Below are positions 8,201 to 10,100 of a stretch of DNA of 10,100 nucleotides, piece by piece (the stretch's first letter is position 1; each line of letters starts with the position of its first letter). The notes beneath the pieces are model-generated. The model was given only the letters and a program-made list of their open reading frames with translations. It was not told the DNA's origin and did not search any database. The position numbers and the translations under genes were made by a program. Source of the DNA: an uncultured Lacibacter sp. (GTDB taxonomy: Bacteria; Bacteroidota; Bacteroidia; Chitinophagales; Chitinophagaceae); assembly GCF_946479605.1 (NCBI RefSeq), contig NZ_CAMLGT010000135.1, forward strand, positions 1 to 10,100. Direction: 5' to 3'.

Positions 8201-8467
8201 CCCCTGATCCTCGTACGACACTGCTGTAAACAATAGCACACTTGACCTTGGAACAGTAACAGAATAGCTGCCATCTGCATTTGTTACAACTAATAATTTC
8301 TTTCCGGCAATACTGATGGTAACGCCAGCAACACCTTGATTTGATTCAGCATCCTTCACAACACCACTAACAGTAACATCGGTTGAATTTTGCTGTGCCT
8401 TCACTTGCTGCAGAGAAGTGCCTGTAAGAAAAAACAATAACAGGCACATGCATACGGAAAACTTCAT
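5264..8467 (-). CDS. SusC/RagA-family TonB-linked outer-membrane transporter
   Basis: 1067 residues, full length for the family. A Sec signal peptide (about 1-25, cut after VKA) precedes a CarboxypepD_reg-like beta-sandwich (about 31-105), a TonB-box-like segment (ELEGVVVTALG, 109-119) and the plug. The plug is marked by ALSGKVAGLNMVRSG, IILRGENNLTGDNEALIVVDGV and DIESVTILKGPGAAALYGQRGANGAVIITTKSG (about 150-266). The rest is the 22-strand beta-barrel, ending in an aromatic residue (LTVSF) as outer-membrane barrels do. There is no STN domain, so a dedicated anti-sigma/ECF relay through this receptor is not expected, and none is encoded here. It imports ligand captured by the SusD partner, using TonB energy. 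It is the first gene of the four-gene unit, with a 202-bp upstream spacer holding candidate control sites. Confidence 0.95.
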   Translation of the reverse strand: MKFSVCMCLLLFFLTGTSLQQVKAQQNSTDVTVSGVVKDAESNQGVAGVTISIAGKKLLVVTNADGSYSVTVPRSSVLLFTAVSYEDQGFVAKDNQRNRTILLKSTAKELEGVVVTALGITRKQMALGYSATTIDNEDLTDAKSANWIDALSGKVAGLNMVRSGSGPTASNKIILRGENNLTGDNEALIVVDGVVINQGSGRRSAIAGETVYGTGSDNMPVDYGSNLNDINPEDIESVTILKGPGAAALYGQRGANGAVIITTKSGNSKKKGLGVTFNSNMSIEQVNRWPDLQYEYGQGLAGNNYYSFGASADGASTSATSSAYGPRFNGQSFYQFDPVTQAQGTQRTPWVPYKNGVNSYFNTGKTFTNSVTIDGGTDKTTARFSMTNVANDWITPNTGYQRNSVSLSVNSKVSDRLQISSKATYNNRWSDNLPGAGYGNQSIMYWYIFWQPSADPGWLKNYWANGQENKKIMFPFSSFPENPYAIAYEFLNSSNRHAITGNIQASYSITKELSLQLRTSIDQAYEERAQKRPYDAGSKLQKGSLRTQNLFSSEMSADFLLRYNKKFSDRFELSFTGGGSLLRNKYKRDETRADSLIYPGLYSFANSAGPLVSMPFGSRYAINSFYGIFTASYDRYLFFDITGRQDWNSVLATPDRTTNAGFFYPSANVGFVLSNLTRMPKYITYAKLRASAASVGSGGTIPYLTAYNYESAGSLFAGGLQAPGLLANPNLRPLRTNSYEAGVELKMFKNRLSADVTVYTGTTKDQHLRRILDRASGYTQVLINAGKVNNRGVEVALSGTPVKNVKGLTWTVSTVFSTNRNEIMELLDSSVVLQLGPVGGGQIVAKVGGSMGDMYGRGYVRSPDGQIVYDTLTGNALISQDVVYIGNTIPKYKIGITNQFTYKQFRFSFLFDAQLGAKAHSLMHYKLAEQGKTTNTLPGRYNGIIGNGVVMTADGKYRTNDVIATNIDEYYRSHYGIDNAEGSTFSTDFVKLREVRLDYTLPIKLVQKLKLQKASLGVYGRDLFIWSPWPMFDPEFGTLAGTDIVRGFETGQFPSTRTMGVNLTVSF

Positions 8468-8507
8468 GCTTGTAAGTTTTGGAATTTTAGAGAGTGATAA
8501 ATACCTG

Positions 8508-8541
8508 CAAACGGATGCGCCCGCTTGATTGAGGCCGCAAA
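8508..8541 (-). promoter_or_regulatory. Weak candidate promoter of the susC unit
   Basis: On the minus strand TTTG (8538-8541) is followed after 22 bases by TCCGTTTG (8508-8515), which matches TAnnTTTG at all but one fixed position. The spacing is slightly long. It would start transcription roughly 35-45 bases before the susC ATG. It is the best match I found in the spacer, but it is not strong. Confidence 0.28.
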
Positions 8542-8550
8542 ATGCATGAG

Positions 8551-8591
8551 TAATGTTTCCGTATCGTTAAGAAAGTATTATGGGAACATTA
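8551..8591. promoter_or_regulatory. Inverted repeat in the susC upstream region
   Basis: TAATGTTTCC (8551-8560) and GGGAACATTA (8582-8591) are inverted copies matching at 9 of 10 positions, with centres 31 bp apart (about three helical turns). This suits a dimeric regulator binding the same face of DNA, or a leader hairpin if transcription starts upstream. No regulator gene is in the window to link to it. Confidence 0.3.
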
Positions 8592-8627
8592 ACTGTGATG
8601 AACAGTATAAGACCTGCTCCCTAAAAC

Positions 8628-8658
8628 AAGTGTATACACTTACGTAAGAAAATGTATA
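8628..8658. promoter_or_regulatory. Overlapping palindromes and TGTATA direct repeats between rfbD and susC
   Basis: A perfect 14-bp palindrome AAGTGTATACACTT (8628-8641) overlaps a perfect 10-bp palindrome CTTACGTAAG (8639-8648). In addition, TGTATA occurs as direct repeats at 8631-8636 and 8653-8658, exactly 22 bp apart. There is no T-run, so it is a poor terminator for rfbD. An operator for the susC unit is the likelier role (inference). Confidence 0.38.
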
Positions 8659-8669
8659 AAGGCAGGAAA

Positions 8670-9542
8670 CTAATTTGCAGTTAACAAAGTAATACAATCA
8701 GTAAGGCTTTGCTTCCAATCAGGAACAGCAACACCATACACTGTTTTAATTTTCGATTTATTCAGCAGTGAGAAATGAGGACGTTTTGCTGGCGTAGGAT
8801 ACTGAGATGTTTCAATAGGATGCACAATTGCTTTACTGCCGGTTATTTCTTGAATGGCCAGTGCAAATTCGTACCAGCTGATCTTCCCTTCGTTGCTGTA
8901 GTGATAGATACCGCTCTCCCATTTACCCGAAGAAATGATATCGAGAATAGCTTTCGCCAAATCAGCAGCGTAGGTAGGCGAACCGATCTGATCGGCCACT
9001 ACATTCAACTCATTCCGTTCGTTCATCAACCGCATCATCGTCTTCACAAAATTGTGACCGAACGATGAATAGACCCATGCTGTACGGATGATGATGGCAT
9101 CTGCATCTTCTTTCATACACAACTGCTCGCCCAACAGTTTTGAACGACCATAAGTATTAATGGGGCCTGTGGCATCATCTTCTTTGTAAGGTGTTTCACT
9201 TTCACCATCAAACACATAATCGGTGGAGATATGAATAAACTTGGTGTTATACTTTTTGCAGATAGCCGCCAAATGTCCAACAGCTTCGCCATTCACCAGC
9301 ATAGCCATATCCTGTTCGCTTTCCGCTTTATCAACTGCAGTGTACGCAGCACAGTTGATGCAGTATTGCGGTTTTGTAGCGATGAAGAAATTTTCTACTA
9401 AACCATAGTGGTGCAGCTTCAGATCTTCACGTGATGCAAATACAAAACGATACTGCGGATAAGCGTCTGCAAGTTGCTGCAGCTCCTTTCCGAGCTGACC
9501 ATTGCTACCTGTTACAAGTATTACCGGCTTTTCCATATGCAA
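8670..9542 (-). CDS. rfbD: dTDP-4-dehydrorhamnose reductase
   Basis: 290 residues, typical length. This short-chain dehydrogenase family enzyme reduces dTDP-4-dehydro-L-rhamnose to dTDP-L-rhamnose with NAD(P)H in the cytoplasm, the last step of the pathway. The sequence shows the Rossmann glycine motif TGSNGQLG (11-18), NCAAYTAVDKAE (63-74), STDYVFDG (106-113), the catalytic Tyr131-x3-Lys135 pair in NTYGRSK, RTAWVY (153-158), and the C-terminal RPHFSLL (254-260), which corresponds to the family's RPxxSxL block. The start could be Met1 or Met3; Met3 sits at the usual distance from the glycine motif, while Met1 lies 3 bp after the rfbC stop. It is translated closely with rfbC. There is no clear terminator before the susC unit, so some read-through into it is possible. 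Confidence 0.95.
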   Translation of the reverse strand: MHMEKPVILVTGSNGQLGKELQQLADAYPQYRFVFASREDLKLHHYGLVENFFIATKPQYCINCAAYTAVDKAESEQDMAMLVNGEAVGHLAAICKKYNTKFIHISTDYVFDGESETPYKEDDATGPINTYGRSKLLGEQLCMKEDADAIIIRTAWVYSSFGHNFVKTMMRLMNERNELNVVADQIGSPTYAADLAKAILDIISSGKWESGIYHYSNEGKISWYEFALAIQEITGSKAIVHPIETSQYPTPAKRPHFSLLNKSKIKTVYGVAVPDWKQSLTDCITLLTAN

Positions 9543-9545
9543 TTA

Positions 9546-10100
9546 TTAAAAGAGGCTGTCTTCATCAAGCTCGGCCCATTTTGCATTCAATTGATCTTTG
9601 CCTGAAATAATTTCTTTCCCTGCTTCTATTCTCCAATCAATTTGCAAGGTTGCATCATTATAGAGCAATCCGCCTTCGCTTTGTTTGTTGTAAAAATTAT
9701 CGCACTTGTACAACACTTCCGCTGTTTCACTCAATACAGAAAATCCATGTGCAAAACCACGTGGAACGAGCAAGGCATTTTTCTTCTCCGCTGTTAATTC
9801 TACAGCATACACCTGTTTAAAAGTTGGAGAATCTTTACGCAGATCAACGACAACATCCAATATTCTTCCGCTCAAACAACGCACCAGTTTTGCCTGCGCA
9901 TGTTCGCCTTTCTGAAAATGCAATCCACGGATAACACCGTAGGTTGAACTGGACTGATTATCCTGCACCCAGTTATAAAACAATCCTTCTTTTTCAAAGG
10001 TCTGTTGATTGTATGATTCAAAGAAATAACCCCGCTCATCGCCAAAAACATTTGGTTCAAACACGACCAAGCCGGGGAAACCTGTTTGTAAAAAAGCCAT
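9546..10100 (-). CDS. rfbC: dTDP-4-dehydrorhamnose 3,5-epimerase
   Basis: 184 residues, full length. This cupin-fold enzyme epimerises C3 and C5 of dTDP-4-dehydro-6-deoxy-glucose, the third step of dTDP-L-rhamnose synthesis, supplying the substrate of the neighbouring reductase. Visible hallmarks are GDERGYFFESY (20-30), RGLHFQ with catalytic His61, Lys71, LVPRGFAHGF (111-120), Tyr131 in VLYKCDNFY, and SGKDQ with Asp169. These match the known His63/Lys73/Tyr133/Asp170 set of the Salmonella enzyme within one or two positions. The ATG is the last three bases of the window, so its upstream region cannot be inspected. Its distance to the first conserved block is normal, which supports it as the true start. 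The order rfbC-rfbD suggests rfbA and rfbB lie just beyond the right edge. Confidence 0.95.
   Translation of the reverse strand: MAFLQTGFPGLVVFEPNVFGDERGYFFESYNQQTFEKEGLFYNWVQDNQSSSTYGVIRGLHFQKGEHAQAKLVRCLSGRILDVVVDLRKDSPTFKQVYAVELTAEKKNALLVPRGFAHGFSVLSETAEVLYKCDNFYNKQSEGGLLYNDATLQIDWRIEAGKEIISGKDQLNAKWAELDEDSLF

Noticed and set aside
8468..8669. Possible riboswitch or small RNA in the susC leader
   Set aside because: No known riboswitch core or conserved multi-stem layout could be recognised. The only structures are short palindromes better explained as protein-binding sites.
8670..8700. Possible terminator directly after rfbD
   Set aside because: The nearby palindromes (8628-8648) have no T-run on the minus strand and low G+C, so I list them as possible operators instead.
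1..10100. CRISPR array, insertion sequence or defence system
   Set aside because: No regularly spaced repeats, transposase motifs or defence-type domains were seen on either strand.

Overview
The window looks like chromosomal DNA from a member of the Bacteroidota, most likely Chitinophagaceae or a close relative (inference). The reasons are a SusC/SusD pair, a DUF5689 lipoprotein, start codons without Shine-Dalgarno sequences, and a TTTG / TAnnTTTG-type promoter in front of the tRNA. Most of the window is about 40% G+C by hand count of sample lines. The first 282 bases are about 58%.

Layout. (1) Positions 1-282 (+) hold the C-terminal end of a GT-9 glycosyltransferase (LPS heptosyltransferase type). 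(2) Positions 283-618 hold no protein gene. They carry a promoter, a tRNA-Gln(UUG) with an imperfect acceptor stem, a strong terminator, a decayed second copy of the tRNA 3' half split by a 30-bp palindrome, and a second, bidirectional terminator. (3) Positions 619-8467 (-) form one tightly spaced four-gene unit transcribed right to left: a SusC-type TonB-dependent transporter, a SusD-like lipoprotein, a DUF5689 lipoprotein and a secreted calcineurin-like phosphoesterase. The gaps are 21, 37 and 24 bp, and the unit ends at the bidirectional terminator. (4) Positions 8468-8669 are a 202-bp spacer with palindromes and direct repeats, the likely control region of that unit. (5) Positions 8670-10100 (-) hold rfbD and rfbC, the last two steps of dTDP-L-rhamnose synthesis, 3 bp apart.

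How the genes work together. SusC and SusD form an outer-membrane import complex. The DUF5689 protein is probably surface- or envelope-anchored, and the phosphoesterase is exported. The simplest reading is a scavenging locus that takes up, or releases phosphate from, a phosphorylated substrate. The substrate cannot be read from the sequence. The rhamnose genes and the GT-9 fragment belong to surface-polysaccharide synthesis and are probably separate functional neighbours. The four-gene unit and the disturbed tRNA-Gln locus are the parts most worth a second look. I see no CRISPR array, insertion sequence, integrase or defence system.
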